DNA from: Campylobacteraceae bacterium
Lineage (GTDB): Bacteria > Campylobacterota > Campylobacteria > Campylobacterales > Campylobacteraceae
Assembly (NCBI GenBank): GCA_900753405.1
Contig: CAADYZ010000013.1
Location: 92,673-156,672 of the forward strand
Length of the DNA: 64,000 nucleotides
Reading direction: 5' to 3'
Of this stretch, positions 1 to 8,622 are shown piece by piece. The notes under the pieces were generated by a model. That model did not search any database. It was given only the letters and a program-made list of their open reading frames with translations, and had not been told where the DNA came from. A program made the translations under genes and the position numbers. Numbering within the stretch: position 1 is the first letter of the stretch; every line of letters begins with the position of its first letter.

Positions 1-1068
1 AGGCTTTGGGGCTGGCTTTTCCTGCACTGGTTCGATTTTCGTGTAAGCTTCGTTGCCGCTAATGCCAGTTGCAACAAGCGTTACGCAGACCTTTCCGTCC
101 TCTAAACTCTCGTCAGTTGCCGTGCCGAAGAAGACATAAACATCGTCATTTGCCTCGCTGTCGATCATACGATTTACATATTCAGTTGCCTCGTTGATGT
201 CTTGTGTAGGCGTTTTGTATGGGTTGAATGTGAAGTTGATGAGGAAGGCTTTTGCGCCTTTGATACTCATTCCTTCTAGAAGCGGCGACTGCATCGAGTT
301 GCGGACCGCCTCTTGTGCCGCCCTGTCGCCAACTGCCTCGCCAACGCCGATCAACGACTCGCCCTTGAAGCTCATCGCCGTCTCTAAGTCGGCAAAGTCG
401 GTGTTGATACCGCGAGTTGAAGATTTAAGCACGATCGAGCACATACCACTAACTGCTTTTGCCAAAACATCATCAACAATCTTAAACGACTCTGTGTAGC
501 ACATATCCCCGACAAAACCAAGTAGCTTTTGGTTTGGAACGACAATGACATTGTCGCAAATTTCTTTAAGGTTATGCAAACCCTGAGTCGCTAGTTTAGC
601 GCGCATTCTGCCTTCAAACTCAAACGGCAAAGTAACAACGCCGATCGTTAGCGCGCCGATAGATTTGGCGATAGACGCAACGACTGGCGCCGCGCCTGTG
701 CCCGTGCCGCCGCCAAGTCCAGCCGCGACAAAGACGATGTTTGAGCCTTCAAGCTGCGTGCGAATGTCATCTGTGCTTTCTTTTGCCGACTCTTCTCCAA
801 CCTCTGGTCTCATCCCTGCGCCGCGTCCGCTTGTCTTTTTGCGTCCAAGCTGAATGCGGTATTGCGACTCCGAAACTTCAAGTGCTTTTAAATCTGTATT
901 TGCTACGATCAAATCATTAGTTTTTAAGCCATTTTGCTCTGCGATACCTTCTCGGATAATATGGTTGATCATATTACCGCCACCACCACCAACACCGATA
1001 ACTCTAATTCTTGCAACATTATCAGCACCAGTCCCAACTACCTCTGTCATTGTAAATTTTGCATCCAT
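1..1068 (-). CDS. ftsZ: cell division GTPase FtsZ (C-terminus beyond left edge)
   Basis: FtsZ is the tubulin-like GTPase that polymerises into the cytoplasmic Z ring at the division site. The 356 visible codons begin [10 protein letters not shown] and show the glycine-rich nucleotide loop (GVGGGGGN, near residues 23-30), the tubulin signature [10 protein letters not shown] near residue 117, and the T7-loop motif NTDFAD near residue 220 that completes the active site of the neighbouring subunit. The visible end ([13 protein letters not shown]) is the proline-rich start of the variable linker, so only the linker and the conserved tail are lost. The ATG at 1068 is preceded by GGAG at 1076-1079. 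It follows ftsA by 9 nt in the same orientation, the usual coupling of the ring protein to its membrane tether. Confidence 0.98.
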   Translation of the reverse strand, partial: MDAKFTMTEVVGTGADNVARIRVIGVGGGGGNMINHIIREGIAEQNGLKTNDLIVANTDLKALEVSESQYRIQLGRKKTSGRGAGMRPEVGEESAKESTDDIRTQLEGSNIVFVAAGLGGGTGTGAAPVVASIAKSIGALTIGVVTLPFEFEGRMRAKLATQGLHNLKEICDNVIVVPNQKLLGFVGDMCYTESFKIVDDVLAKAVSGMCSIVLKSSTRGINTDFADLETAMSFKGESLIGVGEAVGDRAAQEAVRNSMQSPLLEGMSIKGAKAFLINFTFNPYKTPTQDINEATEYVNRMIDSEANDDVYVFFGTATDESLEDGKVCVTLVATGISGNEAYTKIEPVQEKPAPKP

Positions 1069-1077
1069 TATCAACTC

Positions 1078-2436
1078 CTAAAATAAATTCTTTAACCAGT
1101 CTAAAAACCGCGCGCCCAAACCTTGTTGTTCTACTTCATATTTTAATTTTTTATCTACCATATAATTACTACTTTGTCCGACTACAACCTGTTGAGGCGG
1201 AGTGTATTTGCTTTGCTCAACTTTGGCTGCTAATTCGTCTTTGTATTTAAGTCGTTGTTCTGAGTCGATTTCATATGATGTGAAATGCCCTGCTCCATAC
1301 AACGCAAGCCCCAAAACACACGAATTTGTGTATTGTCTTTGAGATTCACTGATGTTGTTGATGAATGTGTCGTTCGGTTTTGCAAGGCGTACTGGTGCTG
1401 AAAAAACCGAACTTGCGATCTCTTTAATGTTGTCAAGTTGTGTCATACCGCCAGTTAGCACGATGCCTGCTTGCACTTGCGACATCAAACCGCTTTTATC
1501 CAACTTGTGTTTCAAGCGCAAAAATGTGTCCTCAACTCGCGCGTGGATTGCTGACAAAATCGACTCCAAATCCACCTCGTGTGAAGCGTTGCTATCACCC
1601 ATATCAGGCACATTAATCGTGTTTGACTGCGGACTTGTCAAAAGTCTGATGTAATTAGTTTTGATCTGCTCAGCTGTGTTAAGCGGCATATGAAAATATG
1701 TCGAAAGGTCTTGCGTGATATTGTTTGACCCAACTGGCAAAAAGTCGTTATAAATAATGGTATTGCCGCTATAAATGACGATATTACAAGTAGAATGCCC
1801 CATATCAATCAGCACCGCACCAGCCGACTTTTCATCCTCTGTAAGAGTCGAAATCGCCGAAGCATAACCTGACAAAACAATGTTATCCACTCTGTAACCA
1901 GCCCTTTGAACCGACTTTCTCAAATTTGTTACAGCAGTCTTTTTGGCGATAATCATCTTCACTAAAATTCGCAACCTAGAAGCACTCATACCGCGCGGGT
2001 CTTCGATGTCGTTTTTGTCATCCAAAATAAATTTGTATGGCAAAGTGTGTAAAATGTCATATTCGTGTGGAATTTGCGCTTTTGATTGTGCTGAGACAAC
2101 TAAACGCTCGATTTGTTTGACATCAATTTCAGTATTTTTTTCGATATTTTGAAGGTTTGAAACCTCTTCGCTGTTTGCGCCGCCAGCGTCACTGCCAGAG
2201 ATAGAAACGACATATTTGTCAATGTCACTTCCGTGGATGTTGGTGATGCTATCTACCGCTTGGCGAATCGACTTCGCAGCCTGCTCGATGTTGGTAATAG
2301 TCCCCTTTTTAATACCATTTGAAACGCTAGATTTAATGTCGATCAACTCAACATTCGATGAGTCATCCCTCGCCTCTACAAGAACAGCACGAGTAGCAGC
2401 ACTGCCGATATCAATTCCTAAAATTCTAGTTGTCAT
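1078..2436 (-). CDS. ftsA: cell division protein FtsA
   Basis: FtsA is the actin-like ATPase that tethers FtsZ filaments to the membrane. The 452-residue product has the phosphate-1 motif GIDIGS near residue 6, a second phosphate motif around GAVLIDMGHSTCN (about residue 207), the adenosine motif GIVLTGGM near residue 325, and a C-terminal amphipathic helix (ARFLDWLKNLF) that serves as the membrane-targeting sequence. I chose the ATG at 2436 over one 30 nt upstream because AAGGG lies at 2442-2446 and because MTTRILGIDIG is the expected N-terminus. This start sits inside the 3' end of the upstream PPIase gene (11-nt overlap), which suggests translational coupling. Confidence 0.96.
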   Translation of the reverse strand: MTTRILGIDIGSAATRAVLVEARDDSSNVELIDIKSSVSNGIKKGTITNIEQAAKSIRQAVDSITNIHGSDIDKYVVSISGSDAGGANSEEVSNLQNIEKNTEIDVKQIERLVVSAQSKAQIPHEYDILHTLPYKFILDDKNDIEDPRGMSASRLRILVKMIIAKKTAVTNLRKSVQRAGYRVDNIVLSGYASAISTLTEDEKSAGAVLIDMGHSTCNIVIYSGNTIIYNDFLPVGSNNITQDLSTYFHMPLNTAEQIKTNYIRLLTSPQSNTINVPDMGDSNASHEVDLESILSAIHARVEDTFLRLKHKLDKSGLMSQVQAGIVLTGGMTQLDNIKEIASSVFSAPVRLAKPNDTFINNISESQRQYTNSCVLGLALYGAGHFTSYEIDSEQRLKYKDELAAKVEQSKYTPPQQVVVGQSSNYMVDKKLKYEVEQQGLGARFLDWLKNLF

Positions 2437-3901
2437 ATTGTCCCTTGTAGTAGATTTTGACTTCATATCTTCTTTGTAACGCGATAAGTAGGTCTTTCAT
2501 TAATTCTTCGTTTTTTAGTTGCATCGTTTTAATTTCAAGTGCGTTAGAGTATTGTTTCCACTTAGCCTCGCTACTTGTTTCTTGTTTTAAAATCTCAAAC
2601 ACAACGCTTTTGTTTTCCAAAAAGACAACTCCGCGTTTTTGATCCGTGATAAATAATTTTGCGATAAACTCTTCGCTTTCTTGTTGTGTCAAATTTGAAA
2701 TTTTCCCCGTAAAATCTCTCTCAACGCCACTCAACTTCTCGCCAACAAAGCCGTTTTGCAATAGCTTTTGAGACTCGGCAGCTAAGTAGTCATTTTTTTG
2801 TTTGGTTTGAAAATCTCGCAAAACCAAGTCCCTCGCCTCTTCAAAATTCAGTGTAACTGGCGGAATGATGTTATCTACTCTGACGATGATGAATTGATCT
2901 TTATCCTCAAACGGACGCAAAACATCGCCTTTTTGCGCATTTTTAACCTGCGTTAAAACAGCGGCTGGAAATTTCGAGTTACTTTCGTCTATCACAATGT
3001 TTTGCGAAGCATTCACACCGCCTTTTTTCACCAAAACATACTCCTGCAAAGCCTCTTTTTTTACAAGCGCAAAATTGTAATCATTTTCAACCAACTTCTT
3101 AGCCTCGTCAAAGCTCAAAAGCTTGTCATCTTTGTCACGGTAGTCGCCTCGATTTTGGTTGTAAAATTCAAGCAGCTCTTCGTCACTAGCGTTTGTTTGT
3201 TTAACGGGAATAAAAAACAAGCTTAACTCGAATTTGGTTTTGCTTTTAAAGTTATCCTTCTTGCCTTCCCAAAATTTCTTCAACTCGCCTTCATTTACAG
3301 GCAAATTCGAAGGCTGGACAACTTGAAGACGCAAGTCGTCTTTCAGCAGGTAGCTTGTCGCAACCGCATCAACATCTTTGTTTAACGCCGCCACGCCTAG
3401 CATCGAGGTTAATTTGCTAATCTGTAATCCTTCGCGAATGCTGCTTTCGTAGTCTTTTGGCGTCAGTCTAGCATTTCGCAGCAAGGCTTCATACTGCGTT
3501 TTGTTGAATGTGCCATTAACCCAAAAAGTTTGATCTTGCGTCAAAACCTCCACAACTTCCGCGTCACTCACTCTAATCCCCAAATCCTGAGCGTAGTTTA
3601 ACAAAAGGCGTTTTTGGATTAAATCCGACAAAATAATCCTGTCAAGTCCGAGTTTTTCAGCGTCTTCTTGCGAGAAATTCCCGCCTCGACTCTGTAAAAT
3701 GTTGTTAAATGCATTGTTGAATGCTTGTTGAAACTGCGTGTTAGAAACGGCGTTTTTACCGACTATGGCGACAGAATTTCTACTCGTGTTACCAAAGTCA
3801 AAGCTGCCCCAACCGACAAAACCAGCGCCGACAAATGCGATCGTGCTGATCCAAATGGTAACGACTAAGTATTTTTTACGCTTTTGCATCCAAGCAATCA
3901 T
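2426..3901 (-). CDS. membrane-anchored peptidyl-prolyl isomerase, PpiD/SurA-like
   Basis: This 491-residue protein has a short cytoplasmic N-terminus (MIAWMQKRKKY), one membrane segment at about residues 13-31, and a large periplasmic part with a SurA-type N-terminal chaperone region (about 40-180) followed by a weak parvulin-like region. That is the architecture of PpiD, a periplasmic folding factor at the inner membrane. The parvulin domain is divergent, so isomerase activity is not assured. A PPIase gene directly upstream of ftsA and ftsZ is also the order I recall from C. jejuni. It is the first gene of the leftward division operon and diverges from rsmH across an AT-rich spacer. Confidence 0.85.
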   Translation of the reverse strand: MIAWMQKRKKYLVVTIWISTIAFVGAGFVGWGSFDFGNTSRNSVAIVGKNAVSNTQFQQAFNNAFNNILQSRGGNFSQEDAEKLGLDRIILSDLIQKRLLLNYAQDLGIRVSDAEVVEVLTQDQTFWVNGTFNKTQYEALLRNARLTPKDYESSIREGLQISKLTSMLGVAALNKDVDAVATSYLLKDDLRLQVVQPSNLPVNEGELKKFWEGKKDNFKSKTKFELSLFFIPVKQTNASDEELLEFYNQNRGDYRDKDDKLLSFDEAKKLVENDYNFALVKKEALQEYVLVKKGGVNASQNIVIDESNSKFPAAVLTQVKNAQKGDVLRPFEDKDQFIIVRVDNIIPPVTLNFEEARDLVLRDFQTKQKNDYLAAESQKLLQNGFVGEKLSGVERDFTGKISNLTQQESEEFIAKLFITDQKRGVVFLENKSVVFEILKQETSSEAKWKQYSNALEIKTMQLKNEELMKDLLIALQRRYEVKIYYKGQYDN

Positions 3902-4234
3902 AAAAACACCACCTAAAACTTGAAATTTTGGTAATTTTACACTTTTTTTATTTTAATATAGCTTAAATGAAAGGTAAAAATAGGAAATTTTTAAAGTTTT
4001 GTGTAAAGTTTTACACATTTTTTTACACAAAATTATACATAAAACTTTACATACAATTTTATGTATTTTTTTACACATAATTTTATGTAAAATTATACAA
4101 ATTATTTTACAAATAATCTTTCGTAAAAAAATACGCAAAATCAAATTTGATTTTTAAGATTATTTAATTTAAAATATATTTTAAATAACAACTCGTAAAT
4201 TTCGGTGCATTTTAGCATAAAAAAGGTAAAGTAA
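3902..4234. promoter_or_regulatory. AT-rich divergent promoter region with degenerate repeats
   Basis: This 333-bp gap separates the leftward PPIase-ftsA-ftsZ operon from rightward rsmH. From about 3990 to 4130 it is a run of degenerate, partly inverted units built from TTTTACAYAAAATTATACAT-like words. A copy of the RAATTY element lies at 4135-4158. Promoters for both directions must lie here, but the composition is too biased to pick a -10 box with confidence. The leftward frame at 3953-4144 is a low-complexity artefact of the repeats and is not called. Confidence 0.6.
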
Positions 4235-5275
4235 TTGTTAAATAACGAAATAATTTTAGAAAATTTGCAAAATTCAACCTCGCCTCACAAGCCAGTTTTG
4301 CCGCGCGAAGTTTTAAGCGTATTTACAAATGATTTAAAAAATTTTGACAAAAATATGTCTAATAAAAAATTAACAAAACTCAAACAACACCAAAAAACGC
4401 AGAGCGAGTTGAAGCCAGAGCCTGAAAAAAACATCATCCTTGACTGCACGCTTGGTTACGGCGGACACACTGAGTTGCTTTTGCAGAGTGGTTTTGAGGT
4501 GATCGGGTGCGACAGGGATGCGACTGCGATTGAGTATTGTAAAGAAAAATTTGGCGGTTTTGGAGGGAAATTTAGCTGCGTCAAAAGCGACTTTGCCTCA
4601 CTTCTTGACAAGCTTACGCCTTCGCAAAAAAGTCGAATTTGCGGCGTTTTAGCCGACATCGGCGTGAGTAGTTTGCAGCTTGATTTGGATGAAAGAGGCT
4701 TTGGGATGAGCAGCAAGAGGCTTGATATGCGGATGGATCTTAGCGGTGATTTAAGCGCAAAAGAAGTGGTAAATCACTACTCGCAAGAAGAGTTGGAGAG
4801 GATTTTGCGACAAAATGCACAGCTGCCAAACGCCCATACGCTCGCAAGCAAAATCGTCCTCGCAAGAAGCAAAATGGAGATTGGCAGTGTGGATGAGCTG
4901 GCGTGTGTCATCGGGCAAGAGCGGCTTTTTGGTAGAAATGTGAAAATTCTCACGCTTGTTTTGCAGGCGATTCGCATTGAAGTGAATGACGAATTAACGC
5001 AATTACGAACGCTATTAAATAATGTAAGTCAATTATGTGATTTTACGCTTTGTGTCATCTCGTTTCACTCGCTTGAAGATCGGATTGTTAAAGAATATTT
5101 TAAGCTTTGGGGGCAAGAATGCAGCTGTCCGCCAGAGGCGATTTGCTGTCAATGCGACAAAAATAACGCAAAAGGCTTTGCTCTCACCAAAAAGCCGCTG
5201 ACGCCGCAAGCGGACGAAGTGCGGCTAAATTCGCGGGCGAGTTGTGCGAAGTTGCGGGCGTTTAGATTTTTTTAA
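4235..5275 (+). CDS. rsmH: 16S rRNA m4C1402 methyltransferase RsmH
   Basis: RsmH (MraW) N4-methylates C1402 of 16S rRNA using S-adenosylmethionine. The N-terminal HKPVLPREV (residues 18-26), the SAM-binding LDCTLGYGGHTE (69-80), the GVLADIGVSSLQLD block with DERGFGMS, and the C-terminal ISFHSLEDRIVK and LTKKPLTP motifs are all present. At 346 residues it is longer than the usual roughly 310 because a lysine/asparagine-rich segment (about 31-65) separates the first motif from the SAM loop. The start is a TTG with AAGG just upstream. The gene leads a rightward cluster with the ftsL-like gene, as in dcw clusters. Confidence 0.95.
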   Translation: MLNNEIILENLQNSTSPHKPVLPREVLSVFTNDLKNFDKNMSNKKLTKLKQHQKTQSELKPEPEKNIILDCTLGYGGHTELLLQSGFEVIGCDRDATAIEYCKEKFGGFGGKFSCVKSDFASLLDKLTPSQKSRICGVLADIGVSSLQLDLDERGFGMSSKRLDMRMDLSGDLSAKEVVNHYSQEELERILRQNAQLPNAHTLASKIVLARSKMEIGSVDELACVIGQERLFGRNVKILTLVLQAIRIEVNDELTQLRTLLNNVSQLCDFTLCVISFHSLEDRIVKEYFKLWGQECSCPPEAICCQCDKNNAKGFALTKKPLTPQADEVRLNSRASCAKLRAFRFF

Positions 5276-5293
5276 CCAAATTCGGTTTTTGCA
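5276..5293 (-). repeat. RAATTY element immediately after rsmH
   Basis: CCAAATTCGGTTTTTGCA follows the rsmH stop codon directly. It is a single copy in reverse orientation, with the RAATTY core AAATTC. Confidence 0.7.
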
Positions 5294-5342
5294 GTTTTGT
5301 TGAAGAAAAAATTTGCTAAACTAAGCGGTTTTAGGAGTTTGT

Positions 5343-5564
5343 ATGAACATCACATTTAAAAATCTCTTTTCGATCTACGCGATCACCCTGTTTTTCTTGG
5401 TTGCAAGCGGCGTGAAGATCTTTGTCGCAAGCGAAATTTACTACATCAGTCGCGACATCGGCGGACTTAAAAACCACCTCAACCTCCTTGAAGTCGAAAA
5501 CAGACAGCTTCAAGCAAACTTGCAAAACCTACTCTACAAAAACCGCATAAAATTAGGCGAGTGA
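5343..5564 (+). CDS. ftsL: FtsL-like small division protein
   Basis: This 73-residue bitopic protein has a short N-terminus, one transmembrane segment (about residues 9-29) and a periplasmic heptad-like helix (LKNHLNLLEVENRQLQANL). That is the FtsL architecture: FtsL pairs with FtsB in the divisome and activates septal peptidoglycan synthesis. FtsL sequences diverge strongly, so the call rests on topology, length and position directly after rsmH, the standard dcw order. It starts at ATG 5343 with AGGAG upstream, and its TGA overlaps the next ATG. Confidence 0.7.
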   Translation: MNITFKNLFSIYAITLFFLVASGVKIFVASEIYYISRDIGGLKNHLNLLEVENRQLQANLQNLLYKNRIKLGE

Positions 5565-7480
5565 TGCATTTTTTACAAAAATACGACCCCGCAAATTTCG
5601 GACTTTTTTTCGCCCTAAAAGCGACAATCGCCTTTATTGGCAGCGTCAGCGTTGGTTTTCTAGTCGGCGGGTTGATGGGGGCGATTTTCGCGGCAAATGC
5701 AGCACTTTGCATCTTCTTTTTAGAGAGCCTTGACGGGGATATGAAAACCAAAAGCAGCGCCATCGCCCTCTTTGCTCTGCTTGGTGCGTGGGCGATTTGG
5801 ATTATGGCGGAGATCTACCAGTTTGGGTTGTGGCTTGTGCTGCCGACCTTTGCGTGGGTTTTTGTCGCGCAAATCTCCTCGCTTTACAACGCAAATCTCG
5901 GCAAAGTCTTGCAGATGACAACGATGAACGGCATCGTCACGCTCGTTGTGCTAGGCTCATCAACCTTGCAGCTAAAAGAGGCGGTCTTAGGCAGCCTTGT
6001 CGGCACGGCGGTTGCGGGCTTTTTGCGTTTGTGCCGCTTTGGAAAATACGGCAAATTCACCGCGAAGATTAACTCGATTTTGCTTGACGATCTAACCGCG
6101 ATGTGCCGCGAGTTTGACCACACAAAAGAGTTTCAACTCGCAAGCCAAAAATGCAGCAACGACATTGAAAAATTCAAAGAAATTTTCGAACACAAAAGCG
6201 CGAATATCAAAAACTCATCCTCAATCATCTTCCACTCAAAAGCCATTTTTTACCTCTATAAACTCGAAGACATTTTCCACGCCCTACTCTCACTCAAAAG
6301 CTACCAACATAATATGCCTCAAACAGAGATTGTCGCTGCGGCGTTTGAGGAGATCGCCCAAAATTTACAGGAATTGAAGAAAATCTTCAAAGGTGAAAAA
6401 CCAAATTTGGTTTTTGCAGTTTTTGAGGAGATTAAACAAAGCCAACACAAAGTTTTTGCGTCAAGCTTAGCCATCGCCTACGACAAATTCAACCTCATCA
6501 AAAAAGGTGGAGACGACGAGATCGTCTTGCAACGCAAAAAATCACGCACGCTGGCACAAACTTTACGGCTCATCTCACTGAAAAACGAAAACACGCTAAA
6601 CGCCTTTCGGGTCGCTCTTAGCGTTAGTATTGCGATTTTCATCGCGTTTGAAACAGGCGTGGATCACGGCGTGTGGATCGCCATCGGCGTTGTCACCGTG
6701 AGCAAAAACAGCTCGTATATGACGCGGCAAACTGGACTTTCGCAAATGGGCGGAAACTGCGTTGGACTTTTCATCGGGCTTGGGCTGGTATTCGCGTTTA
6801 AGGGCGTTTTGCCGCTCTTTTTGCTGCTGCTTTTGACTGTGATTTTCATCGCATTTTACCTGCGATTGTTTCCGATTTTCTACTTCTACATCGCGTTTAT
6901 GACGGCGTTTGTGATGTGTTTTTACCTCATCCAACCCGACTTTTTAACGCTTGTTTTACTGAGATTCATCGACATTTGCATAGGCTTTGTCATCGCCTTT
7001 GCCATCAGTTTCGCCTTTAAAAACCGCTCAAACAAACTCCTCTTAAACGCCAAATTCCACGAGGTTTTAAAAGCCCTTCACAACCTGCTTTCGCTCAGCG
7101 GTTTTGCCAAAAAAGAGAGCCTTGCTGTGCGCGCGTTAAACAACTACAAAACCGCGATCACCCAAAGTGACGGCAGGAGTTTTGGCGAGCTAAAAACCTC
7201 ACTTTTGCTCTACAAAAATTTAGAAGAGCTAAACTCGCTCATCTCAAATTTGCGCGACTACACAAAGGTTAATGGCGCGCAACTTCGCCACGATGCCGCC
7301 CTTGAAAACGACATCAAAATCATCGCCGTGCGGTTTGAGATGATCGACAAAAAGCTTTGTGCCTTGCCGTATTATTTTTATGACAACCTAGACGAAAGGT
7401 GGCTTTGTAAGGACTCTCGCGCGCACTTTTTGCTACGCCAAATCGCCTCTTTGCAAGAAAAAATCATCCGCCTCGTCTAA
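5564..7480 (+). CDS. FUSC-family inner membrane protein (YccS/AaeB-like)
   Basis: This 638-residue protein has two membrane blocks (about residues 10-155 and 350-490), each followed by a long soluble helical region. This duplicated layout is that of the FUSC family (fusaric-acid resistance, AaeB, YccS), which includes aromatic-acid efflux proteins and many members without known substrate. The motif GVDHGVWIAIGVVTVSKNSS opens the second membrane block. The ATG at 5564 overlaps the ftsL stop (TGATG); a GTG at 5561 is an alternative. A RAATTY element at 6401-6418 codes for KPNLVFAV in the soluble linker between the halves. No periplasmic adaptor gene is adjacent, so efflux is only suggested. Confidence 0.82.
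   Translation: MHFLQKYDPANFGLFFALKATIAFIGSVSVGFLVGGLMGAIFAANAALCIFFLESLDGDMKTKSSAIALFALLGAWAIWIMAEIYQFGLWLVLPTFAWVFVAQISSLYNANLGKVLQMTTMNGIVTLVVLGSSTLQLKEAVLGSLVGTAVAGFLRLCRFGKYGKFTAKINSILLDDLTAMCREFDHTKEFQLASQKCSNDIEKFKEIFEHKSANIKNSSSIIFHSKAIFYLYKLEDIFHALLSLKSYQHNMPQTEIVAAAFEEIAQNLQELKKIFKGEKPNLVFAVFEEIKQSQHKVFASSLAIAYDKFNLIKKGGDDEIVLQRKKSRTLAQTLRLISLKNENTLNAFRVALSVSIAIFIAFETGVDHGVWIAIGVVTVSKNSSYMTRQTGLSQMGGNCVGLFIGLGLVFAFKGVLPLFLLLLLTVIFIAFYLRLFPIFYFYIAFMTAFVMCFYLIQPDFLTLVLLRFIDICIGFVIAFAISFAFKNRSNKLLLNAKFHEVLKALHNLLSLSGFAKKESLAVRALNNYKTAITQSDGRSFGELKTSLLLYKNLEELNSLISNLRDYTKVNGAQLRHDAALENDIKIIAVRFEMIDKKLCALPYYFYDNLDERWLCKDSRAHFLLRQIASLQEKIIRLV
6401..6418 (-). repeat. RAATTY element inside the FUSC gene
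   Basis: CCAAATTTGGTTTTTGCA is read in frame as KPNLVFA in the soluble region between the two membrane blocks. Confidence 0.7.
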
Positions 7481-7502
7481 CCAAATTCGGTTTTGACAAA
7501 TT
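7481..7502 (-). repeat. RAATTY element after the FUSC gene
   Basis: CCAAATTCGGTTTTGACAA begins right after the stop codon at 7480. The same arrangement (element abutting a stop codon) recurs after rsmH and mqnC. Confidence 0.75.
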
Positions 7503-7597
7503 TGCGTAAAAATTTATTTCATTTTGCAATTAAGTTTGAAATTTAATCAAACTTTTTGCTTAATTGCGTAAATTTAAGGCTTTAAAATGGACGGAAG

Positions 7598-8065
7598 ATG
7601 ACACATTCTTTATTTTTACATTCCAACTCGCTACTTTTGTTTGCTCATTTTATGGCGATCATCGTCTTTGTTTTAGCCCAAAGTCTCGTGGTGATTTACG
7701 GCGTATTTCTCTCCGCAAACTCCACTGCGCGCGAAAAACTTCGCCTGCTTCACGCCTCGTTTCTCACACAAGGTGTGTGCCTGCTCTTCTTGCTTGTCAC
7801 GGCGGTGGTTTTGTGTTACGGGCAAAATTACGAACCGATGGGCGAGATGCTTCAAACCTCAAACATCGTCATCGCCGCGTTTATCGTCATAAATTTATGT
7901 TATATGATCTTTAAACTAAACGAAGCAAAACGCGAATTTTTACGCGGCGAAGCGATGTGGTTAAAGGAAAATTTTGTTTTAATTGTGTATTATTTCACGC
8001 CTTTGAATTTAATTTTAACGCTAATTGCTGCTTATATCGGTTTGAGAATGCGGCTTTTTCATTAA
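7598..8065 (+). CDS. small integral membrane protein, unknown function
   Basis: I do not recognise this 155-residue protein. It has four hydrophobic segments (about residues 10-38, 52-72, 87-107 and 126-150) with a cytoplasmic basic patch between the third and fourth (KLNEAKREFLRGE). No charged catalytic motif is visible. The ATG at 7598 is preceded by GGAAG, and the stop lies 8 nt before maf, so the two are probably co-transcribed. It may be a lineage-specific membrane protein; the context gives no role. Confidence 0.75.
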   Translation: MTHSLFLHSNSLLLFAHFMAIIVFVLAQSLVVIYGVFLSANSTAREKLRLLHASFLTQGVCLLFLLVTAVVLCYGQNYEPMGEMLQTSNIVIAAFIVINLCYMIFKLNEAKREFLRGEAMWLKENFVLIVYYFTPLNLILTLIAAYIGLRMRLFH

Positions 8066-8073
8066 GGATTTGT

Positions 8074-8619
8074 ATGATTATCTTAGCTTCACAATCCCCC
8101 ACGCGGGCGGAACTTCTTCAAAATTTGGGTGTTAGTTTTAGCATAAAAGTTTGCGATTATGACGAAGAGTGTATCGCAAAAACGCCAGTCGAGAGCTTTT
8201 CTAGCCGCGTTGTCGAGGAGAAGGCAAAGCAGTTTTTTGCCACTTTTGGTCCAAGCGAGCTGCCTGTGCTTTTTGCTGACTCGTGCGTTGTGGTTGAAGG
8301 CAAAGTGCTTGGAAAAGCTGAAAACAGCGCGCGTGCAAAGGAGTTAGTCGAGCTTCAAAGCGGCAAAGAAGTCAGTGTTTATACTGCGATGAAACTTGTC
8401 AAAACCGAATTTGTCATCGACAGCCTAAGTGTCGCAAGTTTTGGCTTCAACGAATTTAGCCAAGAGGATGTCAAAGACTACCTCGACTCGCTTGCGTGGC
8501 AGGGCAAGGCTGGTGCAATGAGCATCGAAGGGATGTTTGGCAAATACATCGCGTGGCAAAAGGGCGAAACTGCGGTGGCGATGGGGCTGGATTTAGACAT
8601 TTTAAAAACATTTTTGTAA
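8074..8619 (+). CDS. maf: Maf-family nucleotide pyrophosphatase
   Basis: Maf proteins hydrolyse non-canonical or modified nucleoside triphosphates to monophosphates and are linked to house-cleaning and septation. The N-terminal LASQSPTRAELL (residues 4-15) is the family signature, here with Thr at the first of the usual paired Arg positions, and ADSCVVVEGKVLGKAE near residue 70 corresponds to the catalytic Asp loop. The later blocks V.TA and GKAGAMSIEGMFGKYI are present. At 181 residues it has normal length. ATG 8074 follows AAGGA at 8064-8068; the longer frame from 7957 overlaps the upstream gene and is not used. A RAATTY element (8396-8413) codes for VKTEF in a loop. Confidence 0.9.
   Translation: MIILASQSPTRAELLQNLGVSFSIKVCDYDEECIAKTPVESFSSRVVEEKAKQFFATFGPSELPVLFADSCVVVEGKVLGKAENSARAKELVELQSGKEVSVYTAMKLVKTEFVIDSLSVASFGFNEFSQEDVKDYLDSLAWQGKAGAMSIEGMFGKYIAWQKGETAVAMGLDLDILKTFL
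8396..8413 (+). repeat. RAATTY element inside maf
   Basis: TTGTCAAAACCGAATTTG is read as LVKTEF. This is the best-conserved form of the element, in a variable strand-connecting segment of Maf. Confidence 0.8.
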
Positions 8620-8622
8620 CAG

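Noticed and set aside
3953..4144. 63-residue minus-strand frame rich in Lys, Ile and Cys
   Set aside because: It is a by-product of the AT-rich repeat words, has no ribosome site and shows only a periodic low-complexity sequence.
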